This document shows, one piece after another, positions 53,381-62,641 of a stretch of DNA of 64,000 nucleotides; the stretch's first letter is position 1, and the number at the start of each line of letters is the position of its first letter. A program made the position numbers and the translations under genes. The notes beneath the pieces are model-generated. The model searched no databases and was not told where the DNA came from. It worked only from the letters and a program-made list of their open reading frames with translations. The DNA is from Natribaculum luteum. GTDB taxonomy: Archaea > Halobacteriota > Halobacteria > Halobacteriales > Natrialbaceae. The stretch spans positions 620,001 through 684,000 of the forward strand of contig NZ_CP095397.1 of the NCBI RefSeq assembly GCF_023008545.1, given 5' to 3'.

Positions 53381-53740
53381 ATGTCGAGCGGCACCATCGA
53401 TATCGACGAGTTCGAGAACGCCGACGACGATAAATTCGAGGAACGAAACGACACCGAGCGGATCGTGCTGTTCCTCGACGAGAACGACGACCGGGCGTGG
53501 AAGGCAGCGGCGATCGCCGAGCAACTCGAGCTGGATACGGATGCTGTCAGTGCGATCCTCTCGCGACTGAAGGAACGAGGTCTCGTGCGGCACAAGCGGC
53601 CGTACTGGGCGATTACTGACGATGAGGAACGGCTCCAGGCCGCCTACCGGCTTCACCAGCACCACCAGACTGCAGACGAGCAGTACGGCGAGGAGCATCT
53701 CGAGAAGTTGAAGACAGACGAGATGGAGGAGGTGCGGTGA
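53381..53740 (+). CDS. orphan winged-helix antitoxin, paralogue of 35809
   Basis: 119 residues, differing from the gene at 35809 at only a few positions (DDEFEERN versus DDKFEERN; AATIADQ versus AAAIAEQ). It ends with the same overlap into a toxin start (GTGACAGCGTTCG), but the toxin gene is cut after about five codons by an IS200/IS605-type end relic. Confidence 0.75.
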   Translation: MSSGTIDIDEFENADDDKFEERNDTERIVLFLDENDDRAWKAAAIAEQLELDTDAVSAILSRLKERGLVRHKRPYWAITDDEERLQAAYRLHQHHQTADEQYGEEHLEKLKTDEMEEVR

Positions 53741-54597
53741 CAGCGTTCGGTCAGGTACCCACTGCCTTCAGTCGTGGGAGGAGGTCAATGACCGCTAAGC
53801 TCGTTCCGAGATCGGAGAATGTTCCTCCGAAGTCGAGGTAACTAGTGAGCTAAATTAGTTGTTGTCAAAATCCCCACGATCTCATCATCATCAACGACTG
53901 GGAGGTGTTGAACCGAATGCTCTCTCTTGACCTCCTCCACGCCCTAAAGAGCGTGGAATCCGACCATTGGATTTCCGCCGGATGTGGCGTTCGAGGTTCC
54001 AACCCGCACTCAGAGGGAACCGGCGACACACCGGGGGAACTCTCGTTTCCTCCTTCATATAGGGCTGTGGCCCGGTCAATGAGGCCCCATCGAATACCAT
54101 GTCATCGCCGTGCTAACCACCGCTGGCTCGCTTCCCCTTGTGGTTCGGGGACGGCATCTCACGGTATTCGTAGCAGTTCATGTTACTCGGGACTACAGCA
54201 AAACGATTCTGGTCGAAATCCGCCCCCGCTCACTGACTGCGGGTGGTTCGCTGGGCCTACCGCTTGCCCTCCACCTAAAGTCGGAGGTATGCGCTATCGG
54301 TCTGTATCACTCACAACGGTCGTACAATTGAGTTTCCCCATGGATCCACAGGTGACGACGGCGTTCCAAGAGATCAAACAGAACATCAAGCGGACCGTCA
54401 ACCAGTGAAATCCAACGCTGTATGGCGATTCAACACAGCCGACAGTTGCGTCGGTGTACTCGGTCTTTCTAGCGCACTGATTTGGGTTCAACTCGGTGAT
54501 GTTGAGGCGACAACGAGAGCTCGAGTTGATTCCGAAGTTGCGAATAGCCCCGTTGAGGAGAACATATTAGTACTTGCTTGTATAAGCTAGTGCTGAT
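53741..54597. other. Stretch of decayed IS200/IS605-type ends, no intact gene
   Basis: At 53755-53795 CCCACTGCCTTCAGTCGTGGG followed by AGGAGGTCAATGACC is an element end that replaces the toxin gene. At 53925-54330 CTTGACCTCCTCC with the hairpin CACGCCCTAAAGAGCGTGG starts a second, tnpB-less derivative, similar in layout to 49842-50255. The rest up to 54597 has no recognisable gene. Confidence 0.45.
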
Positions 54598-54957
54598 ATG
54601 GCAGAGGATGCGATCGCTGACGGAACCACGGAAGAAGCTGAGACCTGCTGTGCACCGCCCGGCGATGTCGACTCAGACGCAATGACGACGGACCTCCAAG
54701 TGCTAACCGCGATGGGGAACGACACGCGATACGAACTGCTTCGCCGAATCGCGAACGCGGATGACGGCGTTTGCGTCTGCGATCTCGAAGCCGCAGTCGG
54801 CGTCAGTCAGAGTGCCGTCAGCCAAGCGCTCTCCCGCTTGTACACCGCAGGGCTGGTCACGCGCCGCAAGGAGGGGTCATGGCGGTACTACGAACCGACT
54901 GAGACGACCGCGGCCCTCCTCGAAACACTCGACGACCTGCGAGGTACCCATGAATAA
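54598..54957 (+). CDS. arsR: ArsR-family repressor
   Basis: 119 residues: TDLQVLTAMGNDTRYELLRR then DDGVCVCDLEAAVGVSQSAV and SQALSRLYTAGLVTRRKEGS form the ArsR winged helix. The pair in VCVCDLE matches the arsenic-sensing CxC site of ArsR, and an N-terminal ETCCAPP adds two more cysteines. The stop overlaps the start of arsM, so it represses and senses for arsenite methylation. Confidence 0.9.
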   Translation: MAEDAIADGTTEEAETCCAPPGDVDSDAMTTDLQVLTAMGNDTRYELLRRIANADDGVCVCDLEAAVGVSQSAVSQALSRLYTAGLVTRRKEGSWRYYEPTETTAALLETLDDLRGTHE

Positions 54958-55795
54958 CGATACTGATACGGTGGCCGGTGACCGTGACCCCGAGGAGACC
55001 CGTGAGATGGTGCGCGAACGCTACGGGACTATCGCTTCGGACGGGCAGGACTGCTGTGGCGATGTCGGCATCGATGTCACCGACGACGGTGGGTGCTGTG
55101 GCGGCAACGCGGACGTGACCGGGAGTGAACGCCTCGGCTACGACGCAGACGATGTCGCGTCGGTCGCCGACGGTGCAGACCTCGGCCTCGGGTGTGGAAA
55201 TCCGAAGGCGTTTGCCGAGATGACGGCCGGCGAGACAGTGCTCGACCTTGGCTCCGGTGCCGGCTTCGACTGCTTCCTCGCTGCACAGGAGGTCGGCCCA
55301 GACGGCGACGTCATCGGTGTCGACATGACACCAGAGATGGTCTCGAAAGCGAGGGAAAACGTCACGAAGAACGACACCGACAACGTCGAGTTCCGCCTTG
55401 GCGAGATCAGTCACCTTCCCGTTGCCGACGCGACCGTCGATGTCGTCATCTCGAACTGCGTCGTCAACCTCGCCCCCGAAAAACAACGCGTGTTCGACGA
55501 CGCCTACCGTGTCCTCAAGCCTGGCGGCCGTGTCGCCATCTCAGACGTCGTTCAAACCGCACCGTTCCCCGACGACATCAGGATGGACCCGGACTCGCTA
55601 ACTGGCTGCGTCGCCGGGGCGTCAACCATCGACGCCCTTGAAGCGATGCTCGACAGTGCTGGCTTCGAAGCAATCGAGATAGCGCCCAAGGACGAGAGCA
55701 CTGAGTTCATCAGCGACTGGGACGCTGATCGCGACCTCGGTGACTACCTCGTTTCCGCCACTATCGAGGCCCGAAAACCAGCATACGACACATGA
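54950..55795 (+). CDS. arsM: arsenite S-adenosylmethionine methyltransferase ArsM
   Basis: 281 residues. Motif I is VLDLGSGAGFDCFLAAQEVG, then IGVDMTPEMVSKARENV and VVISNCVVNLAPEKQRVFDD. Cysteines match ArsM: a CC pair in GQDCCGDVG, GGCCGG, LGLGCGNP, SNCVVNL and LTGCVAGA. The reaction turns As(III) into methylated forms. The start overlaps arsR by 8 bases (ATGAATAA). Base composition is closer to the core than to the surrounding relics. Confidence 0.9.
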   Translation: MNNDTDTVAGDRDPEETREMVRERYGTIASDGQDCCGDVGIDVTDDGGCCGGNADVTGSERLGYDADDVASVADGADLGLGCGNPKAFAEMTAGETVLDLGSGAGFDCFLAAQEVGPDGDVIGVDMTPEMVSKARENVTKNDTDNVEFRLGEISHLPVADATVDVVISNCVVNLAPEKQRVFDDAYRVLKPGGRVAISDVVQTAPFPDDIRMDPDSLTGCVAGASTIDALEAMLDSAGFEAIEIAPKDESTEFISDWDADRDLGDYLVSATIEARKPAYDT

Positions 55796-56069
55796 CCGAC
55801 CAGCAGGTACGGACGGTCCTGACCACTTCACCACTCCTACAGACACGTTAAACGTAATCCTACAAATTGAGGAGGAGTAAATGAGACTGGTGCTCTCAAT
55901 GACATATGATGTAGCTATCGAGAGCGGCGCTCAGGTTACCGCTCGTCCGAGCGCATGATGCCGATTGCGCCTGCGCTACGGTTTGTCTTGATGGAACTCG
56001 TCAAACAGACCCTCGACGCGCCGCTCCGCGTCGAAAGCAAGGCGTAGGCTCGCGGAAGCCTACGAGGAC

Positions 56070-56489
56070 TTGCGTAACAAGTTCAAAGACTTCCGTGAGA
56101 AACTCGCCCGCGCATACACTCGAGAGTACGACGCTGTATTTCTCGAAGACTTGAACACTCGCGGCCTGCTCCGCTTGTCGTCGAACGAGCGGAACATCGC
56201 GTTGATGTCGTGGTTCGAGACGATTCAAACGTTCGAACGCCACGGGCGGAAGCACGGTTGCCACGTCGAAACCGTACCGCCGGAGGGAACGACGAAGCGG
56301 TGCGCGGTGTGTGACGTGGAAACGGCGAAGCCATTGTGGGTTCGTGAGCATTCATGTCCCGCGTGTGGGTTTGAAGCAGATAGGGACAAGAACGCGGCGT
56401 ACAACGTTCAAAAGCTTGGGTTGGACGAGTTGGGTGCCGACTATTCGCTTTCTGAAGTAGGTCTGGGAGAGACGGCACTGATGGGATGA
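56070..56489 (+). pseudogene. tnpB: TnpB C-terminal remnant
   Basis: 139 residues: FLEDLNTRGLLRLSSNERNI is the RuvC-II region, CAVCDVETAKPLWVREHSCP and CGFEADRDKNAAYNVQKLG are the zinc ribbon and RuvC-III. The RuvC-I part is missing. Decayed sequence before 56070 (55940-56069) probably belongs to the same element. Confidence 0.75.
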
Positions 56490-57021
56490 AAGCCTGTAAG
56501 CCCCCACGCATGGATGAAAGACCGGGGTGGTAAAGGCTAACAACTAGACAGCGCGTAGTATGGCGATTCACCAGAGCCCCAGAGTTTATTTTCCCCTCAA
56601 TGGGTGAGGGGTTCGCCGTGCTGGCGAATCTCCAGAGAACTGGTGACGAAACATGGCGACGAGAGACATCTACGAAACGAACTTCGACGAGGACGTCCAG
56701 ACAAACTCCAGCCCGAATCCGTGTCCGGAATGCGATGGCCGGGTCACGACCAATTCGGTCGAAACAATCTGCGAGGACTGTGGGCTCGTTGTTGACGAGC
56801 AACAGATCGACCACGGCCCTGAATGGAGAACTCACGATCGGGACCAGCGAAAGCGGACGGGTGCCCCACTCACCGCGGCACGTCATGACCGAGGGCTCTC
56901 AACTGAAATCGGTCACGGGAAAGATGCGAACGGTAACGAACTCTCCGGGCAAAAGCGCCAGCGGTTATCCCGAATGCGGCGTGAACAGATTCGTGGTCGG
57001 TTTCAGTCGAAAGCCGAGCGA

Positions 57022-58597
57022 GTAGTTGGATAGCGATTTGCCGTCAGACCGATTTCGTAGCAGTCTCATGAATGGTCTCTCAATGGTGAATCAAGTGTGT
57101 CGCTGGGGGTTAGCGGATCGCTGGAATCGATAGATTCCACGATCCGCACCGAGAACAGTACGCATCTCCGCCAGCAACTCGTCGTCAAAGAGCTTGAGAA
57201 CCGACTTCTTCGTCGTCAGATCACTGCAAAACAACAGCAGATCGAACAACTTGAGGCTCGCCTCAAGCGGTACGAAAACCCAAACACACCTCCCAGTAAG
57301 CAGGGTGGCGTGGCTGGATCACCTGGCAACGATGACAGCGACGAGGAAGAGAACGAAGACCAAGGGGACGACGCTGGCGGCGACGCTGACGCCGCCAGCG
57401 GCTCCTCTCCAGGACGTGACGAAGGTCACGAAGGAACAACTCGACCGCCTCCGGAACCAGAGGAGACTATTCGAGTCGATCAGGGATATTGCCCAGACTG
57501 TGAGCAAATCCTCTCTAACCCGGACAGCTACATCTCACGGACGATTATCGACATACCTCTCCCTATTCCAACCACTGTCGTCGAGTACGAACTCGGCAAA
57601 CACCGCTGTTCCTGTGGAAACGAAGTCGTTGCTGAACATCCAGACTGCCCGGAAACCGGGCGGTTTGGGCCAAATATCATGGCCCAAACCGCCCTCGGTA
57701 GGTTCCATCAGCGACTTCCAAACCGTAAACAGGCGGAGCTGTTTGACTGGGAACTCGATACACCCATCTCTCATCGGACGATCTACAACCTGACCAAGCG
57801 GGTCGCAGACCGGCTGCGACCCGCGTATGACGATGTCAAAGCCCGTATTCAGGAAAGTGACGTCGTCTACTGCGATGAAACGGGATTTCCTGTTGACGGA
57901 GAGCAACACTGGGCGTGGACGTTCGTTACTGACGAAGAAGTGCTGTTCTGGGTTGATGAGAGTCGTGGAAGTCAGGTGTTAGAGGACGTCCTCGGCGAGG
58001 ACTTCGCCGAGGACTCAACGCTCAGCTGTGACGGTTGGTCAGCGTATCCGAGCTATCACTCGAAGCTCAGCGGTGCTGGGCACATCTGTTGCGGGAGGCG
58101 GAGTACGTTGCTGAACGGTACGAGGAAGCAGAGAGGTTGTCTGAGGAGTTACACGCTCTCCATGACGATTTAACGGCGTTCGACGAGGAGGATCCGTCCG
58201 CCTCCGCCCGCGAGCAAAAGCGGGCGGAGGCGTCGTTACATCTGGAAGGCCTGATCAGGGAAGACTACGAGGCACAGGAGGTCAAGAAGCTGATCGAGAA
58301 GATCAGGAACGGGTTAGGGCACTGGCTGACGTTCGTTACAGAGCCAGACGTCGATTCGACGAATAATCGCGCAGAGCGCGCTCTGCGCGAGCAAGTTGTG
58401 CTGCGGAAGATGTTCCGGACCCTCCGCTCAGCCGAAGGGGTCCAGATTCACGAGACGATTACGACCATGTTAGCCACGTGGAAACGACGAGGACTTGATC
58501 CGCCTGAACAGCTCCAGTCCATCCTCGGTGGGCAAGAACTCAGATTAGGATGAGAGGCATCACTGGCCGGTGAATCCTGGTCACGCTATCCAACTAC
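57022..58597 (+). mobile_element. IS66-type insertion sequence, copy 2
   Basis: 1576 bp, one base shorter than copy 1. Flanked by a perfect 8-bp duplication CCGAGCGA (57014-57021 and 58598-58605), the expected size for IS66. Ends GTAGTTGGATAGCG/CGCTATCCAACTAC. Confidence 0.95.
57097..58553 (+). pseudogene. IS66 transposase with one-base deletion
   Basis: Same as the gene at 15356 until about 58065, where CTCCAGCGG of copy 1 has become CTCAGCGG. The shift truncates the protein at 358 codons, before the catalytic glutamate; the remaining DDE part is in another frame (58035-58553). A nearby A-to-T change is the only other difference noticed. Confidence 0.92.
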
Positions 58598-59240
58598 CCG
58601 AGCGAAACCTCGCACACGGCCTGGGTGACGTTCGAAGAATCGCGAGTGTCCTCGAACTCTCCGACTCGGTGCGCGACCAGGCGTGTCAGCTCTTCCGAAG
58701 TGCCCAGAACGAGGATCTGCTTCGTGGCAGATCCATCGAGGCCATCGCCGCGGCCAGCGTGTACGGGGCCTGTCGATGTAACGGGTTCTCGCGGTTACTG
58801 GGCGAGGTCAGCGAGATGGCCCGCGTAGAGGAGTCTCGAGTCACAAACGCGTACAAAACGCTGAACGAAGAACTTGGTCTTCCTGCCCAGCCTGTCTCCC
58901 CCAGTATGTTCGTGCCGCGACTCGCCTCGGACCTCGAGTGTCCGGACGAGATCCGACAGCGGGCCCGAACACTCGCGAAGCAGGCTGAAGAACTGGGGGT
59001 GACGACGGGTGTCCATCCGGCCGGGTTCGCAGCGGCCTGCCTCTACAAAGCGGGACAGGAACAGGGAACGTGGGTGACACAAAGTGACGTCGCGGAGATC
59101 GGGAACGTCACGCCAACGACGGTCCGGGCGCATCGAGAGACGTTAGAGGAACAGGTAGCCTGACAATACTCGGCTACAAGCACTGTCGTTAGATAGTTTT
59201 TTCAGGAAACTATTTGTTCCTGGGCCGCGTAGCACCCAGT

Positions 59241-59753
59241 ATGACCGAGACGTGGGACGACGTCAACGAGCAGGTCAAAGCGGACTGGAAAGAGGAGACT
59301 ACGCCATTCGAGCGGGTATACGAAATCGTCGAACAGACCCACGATGGGCAGTCGGCGGCCGAGATCGCCAATCGAGCGCTCGTGAGCGAGCCGACGGCGC
59401 GCCGACACTGCAAGACGCTCGTGAACACCGGGTTCGCCGAGACGGAACAGGACGGCCAAACGACGCTGTACAAGCGAAACAGCGACCGGGTTTTGATGTC
59501 CCGGATCCGAGAACTGCGTGAGGAGGTCACTCGGCCGGAGTTGCTTGACAGTATCCAGGAGATGAAGGCCGAGATCCGGCGCTACGAGGACCGTTACGGC
59601 GTGGTGTCCCCGGAAGAACTCGCTCAGCAACTTGAGGCCGGCGAGACGGAGGGCTGGGACGACCTGACGGCGTGGCGCACGACCCGGCAGAATCTCGCCG
59701 TCGCGCAAGCCGCACTTGCCTACGACGAGGCCAGCCACCAGCTCGCTGTATGA
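59241..59753 (+). CDS. winged-helix regulator-like protein
   Basis: 170 residues from MTETWDDVNEQVKADWKEET. HTH region SAAEIANRALVSEPTARRHC, wing GFAETEQDGQTTLYKRNSDR, then a coiled-coil-like helical half ending LAVAQAALAYDEASHQLAV. A paralogous gene, broken, is at 60209-62517. The stop overlaps the next start (ATGAGC). Typical pair in haloarchaeal accessory regions. Confidence 0.75.
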   Translation: MTETWDDVNEQVKADWKEETTPFERVYEIVEQTHDGQSAAEIANRALVSEPTARRHCKTLVNTGFAETEQDGQTTLYKRNSDRVLMSRIRELREEVTRPELLDSIQEMKAEIRRYEDRYGVVSPEELAQQLEAGETEGWDDLTAWRTTRQNLAVAQAALAYDEASHQLAV

Positions 59754-60202
59754 GCGAGGACGACCGAGCCGGCGAGTTCGGACCGATCTATCTCCCGGCG
59801 CTTCAGCGGATTCGTGACCTCTGGCTCGAGCTTGAGCCGTTAGTCGACGCAACCTCGTACGACGACGTCGTCGCCCCCACGGAACTGCAGATCAGTCTCA
59901 GCGATGGGCTCGGCGACGCCGACGCTGCGCGACTCGATATCCAGTGGAGCGAACTGGGGATGTACTCGTTTCACTACGTCGATAGCGACGACGTCAACTG
60001 GCGCTTCGATCGCCACCCGAATACACACTCCCCCGAGATCCATTTCCACCCTCCGCCCGACGCCACGACGACAGCCGCCGAGCCGTCCTGTATCGACGTG
60101 ACCGAGGTCTCACTCGTGACGCGTGCCGTCCATGCGATGTGGCGGGCAGCCTACGAGGACGACGACATAGAGCAGCTGAATAGCGCCTCAAACCCGCCGT
60201 GA
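59750..60202 (+). CDS. hypothetical protein paired with the HTH gene
   Basis: 150 residues: FGPIYLPALQRIRDLWLELE, SELGMYSFHYVDSDDVNWRF, DRHPNTHSPEIHFHPPPDAT. The histidine-rich HFHPPPD resembles small haloarchaeal proteins that always follow the HTH gene, possibly toxin-like. Start at 59750 overlaps the HTH stop. Confidence 0.65.
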   Translation: MSEDDRAGEFGPIYLPALQRIRDLWLELEPLVDATSYDDVVAPTELQISLSDGLGDADAARLDIQWSELGMYSFHYVDSDDVNWRFDRHPNTHSPEIHFHPPPDATTTAAEPSCIDVTEVSLVTRAVHAMWRAAYEDDDIEQLNSASNPP

Positions 60203-60386
60203 GCGGCATTAGCGCATCGTTCGGTCACCCACGTCGATCATCTGCTCGCGAGCGGCTTCGACATCCGAGTAGAGCGCCAACGCGTGCTTGATGAGGCGGC
60301 GGTCTTCCAGGTTTTCCTCCCAGCGCTTGACATCCTCCACACGGCTGAAGCCGTGGGATTCCTCCGTGGGCAATCCGGCCAGCAGA

Positions 60387-61950
60387 CTACCCCGGCTGTG
60401 AACTTACGGGTTTGCCGACGCTGGTTTGGTCACCTGGACATGACTGTTCCCCAAAACTCGCGGGTATCCAGTCATGCCCATTCCACTCCCAGTACGCCCC
60501 TGATTCGGGTGCGTCCCTATCGCGTTCAGCGGAGAGGGCGGCAGGCCGTGCCATCGGCCCAACTTCCGACCGCAATACGTTCCACGCCCCTACTACGTCA
60601 CTATGTGCATCTAATTCGCAGTCATGGCACCGGAACGAGTCACCATCCCGACCCACATCACTACTTCCACACTCAGGACACTGACTGCTTGAATCAGCCT
60701 CACTTACTTCTTCGACAGTGATACCGACATCACCGAACGTGAGTTCGATTCGGTCTACAAGTTGGCGATGGGACCAGAACGAATGCGTCTTCTCATTCAC
60801 CTCTGCCGACCAATGTGTGTCCAATACGTCAGTTAGATCGCCAACGTACACTGTATCAACGTGCCGTTCTAATAGCCAGTCAGCCGCATGTTTCACCGCA
60901 GCATCACGACTATGATCACGCTTCTCCCCACGCTCATCGTACACACGCTGAATGCGTTTGCTCGTGTATTGATCGTCAGGGAGTTGTGATTGTAGTTCAG
61001 CGATTACTTCGGTGACGGTGTGGAACCGTTCAAACTCTGGACGGGCATGATACACGGCGGTTTCGCCGGTAGTGGTGACGATGGTAAGCGTGTTGTTTGC
61101 ACCTATGTCGATAGCGGCTTCATGTGTCATGTTCTCGGAATCGAGTGTATGAGTGAATGCATCCAGTCGCTGTTTCTGTATGTTGTCTGGCCGAATGCGA
61201 ACCGGATGCGTGACACGAAGCACGTCTGCCGCTTCGTCATAGACGAGTTCTAACCGTGCATCGTCACCGCTCCATTGTGGGTTGCCTCGGACTTCAAGCG
61301 TGAGACGCTCTCGTCCTCCAAGGCCGTATTTTTCTTTGAGTGCTTTGCCGACGCCGAACTCTAGTGTACTTTGTTTTTCGTTCCAGTCGAACGTGTAGAG
61401 GTCGTTTCTGACGAGGCCGTGAAGTTCGTAGCCGTTTTCTCGATTACCCCAGTATCCGGGTGGACTGGGTTTCTCCGTGATGGTGGTGCTGGTTTTGTCG
61501 TGGTATTTGTTGAGACGCTCTTGTGTAGCACATTGTTGATGCGGAGCCGTCCCGCGATTCTGCAGCGAGTGCAGTAGATCGCGAACTTGCATCTCAGTGG
61601 CTCTGGCGGACAAGTCTTGACTCGAGCCGACGACGGGAAACTGTATCAACAATCTCCGCCACAAGAGCGTTGTTGAGAAGTCGGAAGTGGCTTCGCCATG
61701 CTTCACTGTTTTTACGGGCGAGTTGCTGGCAACTTGCTTTGCCGAGTATGGGAGCGTAGTCATCGTAAAGATCGGTGTATTCTGCGTCCCATACATCGCC
61801 GTTTTCAGTGAAGTATTGTTGTCGGCGTCGGTAGGTGATTTGGTTCCACAATGAGGCGTGGGCGGCCAACCACCCGAATAGACATTGCCGATACCGTTCG
61901 GTGGTGGGTTCGGCAATGTATTCGTTAGTGCGTTGTGGTCGGCTGCTCAC
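60387..61950 (-). pseudogene. tnpB: TnpB interrupted by a MITE
   Basis: The true N-terminus is read from 61950 (MSSRPQRTNEYIAEPTTERY, GKASCQQLARKNSEAWRSHF), then the MITE at 61516-61669 intervenes, then the body continues in another frame (KYHDKTSTTITEKPSPPGYW, AIDIGANNTLTIVTTTGE, DTVYVGDLTDVLDTHW, CPECGSSDVGRD, DAHSDVVGAWNVLRS). Insert plus duplication is 163 bases, so the frame is lost. The 509-codon open frame that spans the insertion reads MITE sequence and the wrong upstream frame. Confidence 0.85.
61516..61669. mobile_element. 154-bp MITE, copy 2
   Basis: Same length and nearly the same sequence as 32976-33129, in opposite orientation. Ends CGCTCTTGTG and CACAAGAGCG. Flanked by a perfect 9-bp duplication TTGTTGAGA (61507-61515 and 61670-61678). 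No coding capacity; the transposase that moves it was not identified in the window. Confidence 0.85.
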
Positions 61951-62641
61951 GTGTGGCTGTATAGTTAGTGTATTGGTTTGTAAAGGTCAGGATTGCAGGA
62001 GGGCTGTAGAGTTGTGGTTGGTTTCAGAAGTGACGGATTCATCCACACGGCTAAAGCCGTGGGCCTTCTCCTGCATTTCTGTAATCACGTCACGGCGTTC
62101 GTGAAGTTCGTCACTTGTGAGGTCGCCATCGGCGAGCGACTGTTCGAGCTCCTCCCACGTCTCGACGTCGTAGGTCGCCTGCCACTCCTCGATCTCTTCG
62201 GTAATCGCGGCCAATTCGCTCCGCAGCTCCTCGTGGGTGTTTTCCTCGATGAGCGTGCGGATCTCCTCGAAGAGCAGTCGCGTGTAGTCCGGCTGGTAGC
62301 GCGTCGTCTCGCCGGCCTCAACGCGACGCAGCTGGCCCTGGGCGACGAGCGCTTGGAGTTCCTCGTTGGTCGTGCTCCAGGCAGCGTCGGCCTGCTCGCT
62401 GATCCAGTTGACCGACCGCGGTTCACGAAGCGTCTCGGCGACCGCTCGAATACGGTCGCGGGCGCTCATCATCGACTCAGCCCACGACTGGACCCCATCT
62501 CGCGAGGATTCGGACATACTTGGCACCGCTTACGACAGTGTTTGCGCTGAACTCCCATATATGGTTAGATACTCTCGTATAATCGAGAGGGTATTGCGAG
62601 CGAGGGCGTACGGACGTTGAAATGTGAGACCGACAGAAGCT

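Larger units (their letters stand above)
56653..59163 (+). pseudogene. tfb: Transcription initiation factor B, interrupted by IS66 copy 2
   Basis: The N-terminal piece (56653-57021) has the TFB zinc ribbon CPECDGRVTTNS..CEDCGLVVDE and the B-finger region GPEWRTHDRDQRKRTGAPLT. The C-terminal piece (58606-59163) holds the two cyclin-like repeats (SIEAIAAASVYGACRCNGF, GVHPAGFAAACLYKAGQEQG). Removing IS66 and one CCGAGCGA joins them in frame (SKAER-NLAHGL) to 308 residues plus stop. Haloarchaea carry several TFBs, so loss of one is tolerable. Confidence 0.92.
60327..62065 (-). mobile_element. IS200/IS605-type element with tnpB only
   Basis: Right end TTGACATCCTCC with hairpin CACGGCTGAAGCCGTG (60336-60351), left end with hairpin CACGGCTAAAGCCGTG (62045-62060). 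No target duplication, as expected. It interrupts a regulator gene. Its tnpB is broken by a 154-bp MITE. Confidence 0.75.
60209..62517 (-). pseudogene. Second winged-helix regulator gene, interrupted by a tnpB element
   Basis: The N-terminal piece (62517-62066: SESSRDGVQSWAESMMSARD, SVNWISEQADAAWSTTNEEL, ELHERRDVITEMQE) and the C-terminal piece (60326-60209: RWEENLEDRRLIKHALALYS, QMIDVGDRTMR) join in frame across the element 60327-62065, giving 189 residues. It is a paralogue of the gene at 59241. After the junction the open frame reads into transposon sequence (KAHGFSRVDESV) and stops. Confidence 0.8.

Noticed and set aside
60387-61916. An intact 509-codon TnpB
   Set aside because: The first third of this frame reads through the MITE and the wrong frame of the true TnpB N-terminus, which lies at 61950-61679 in another frame.
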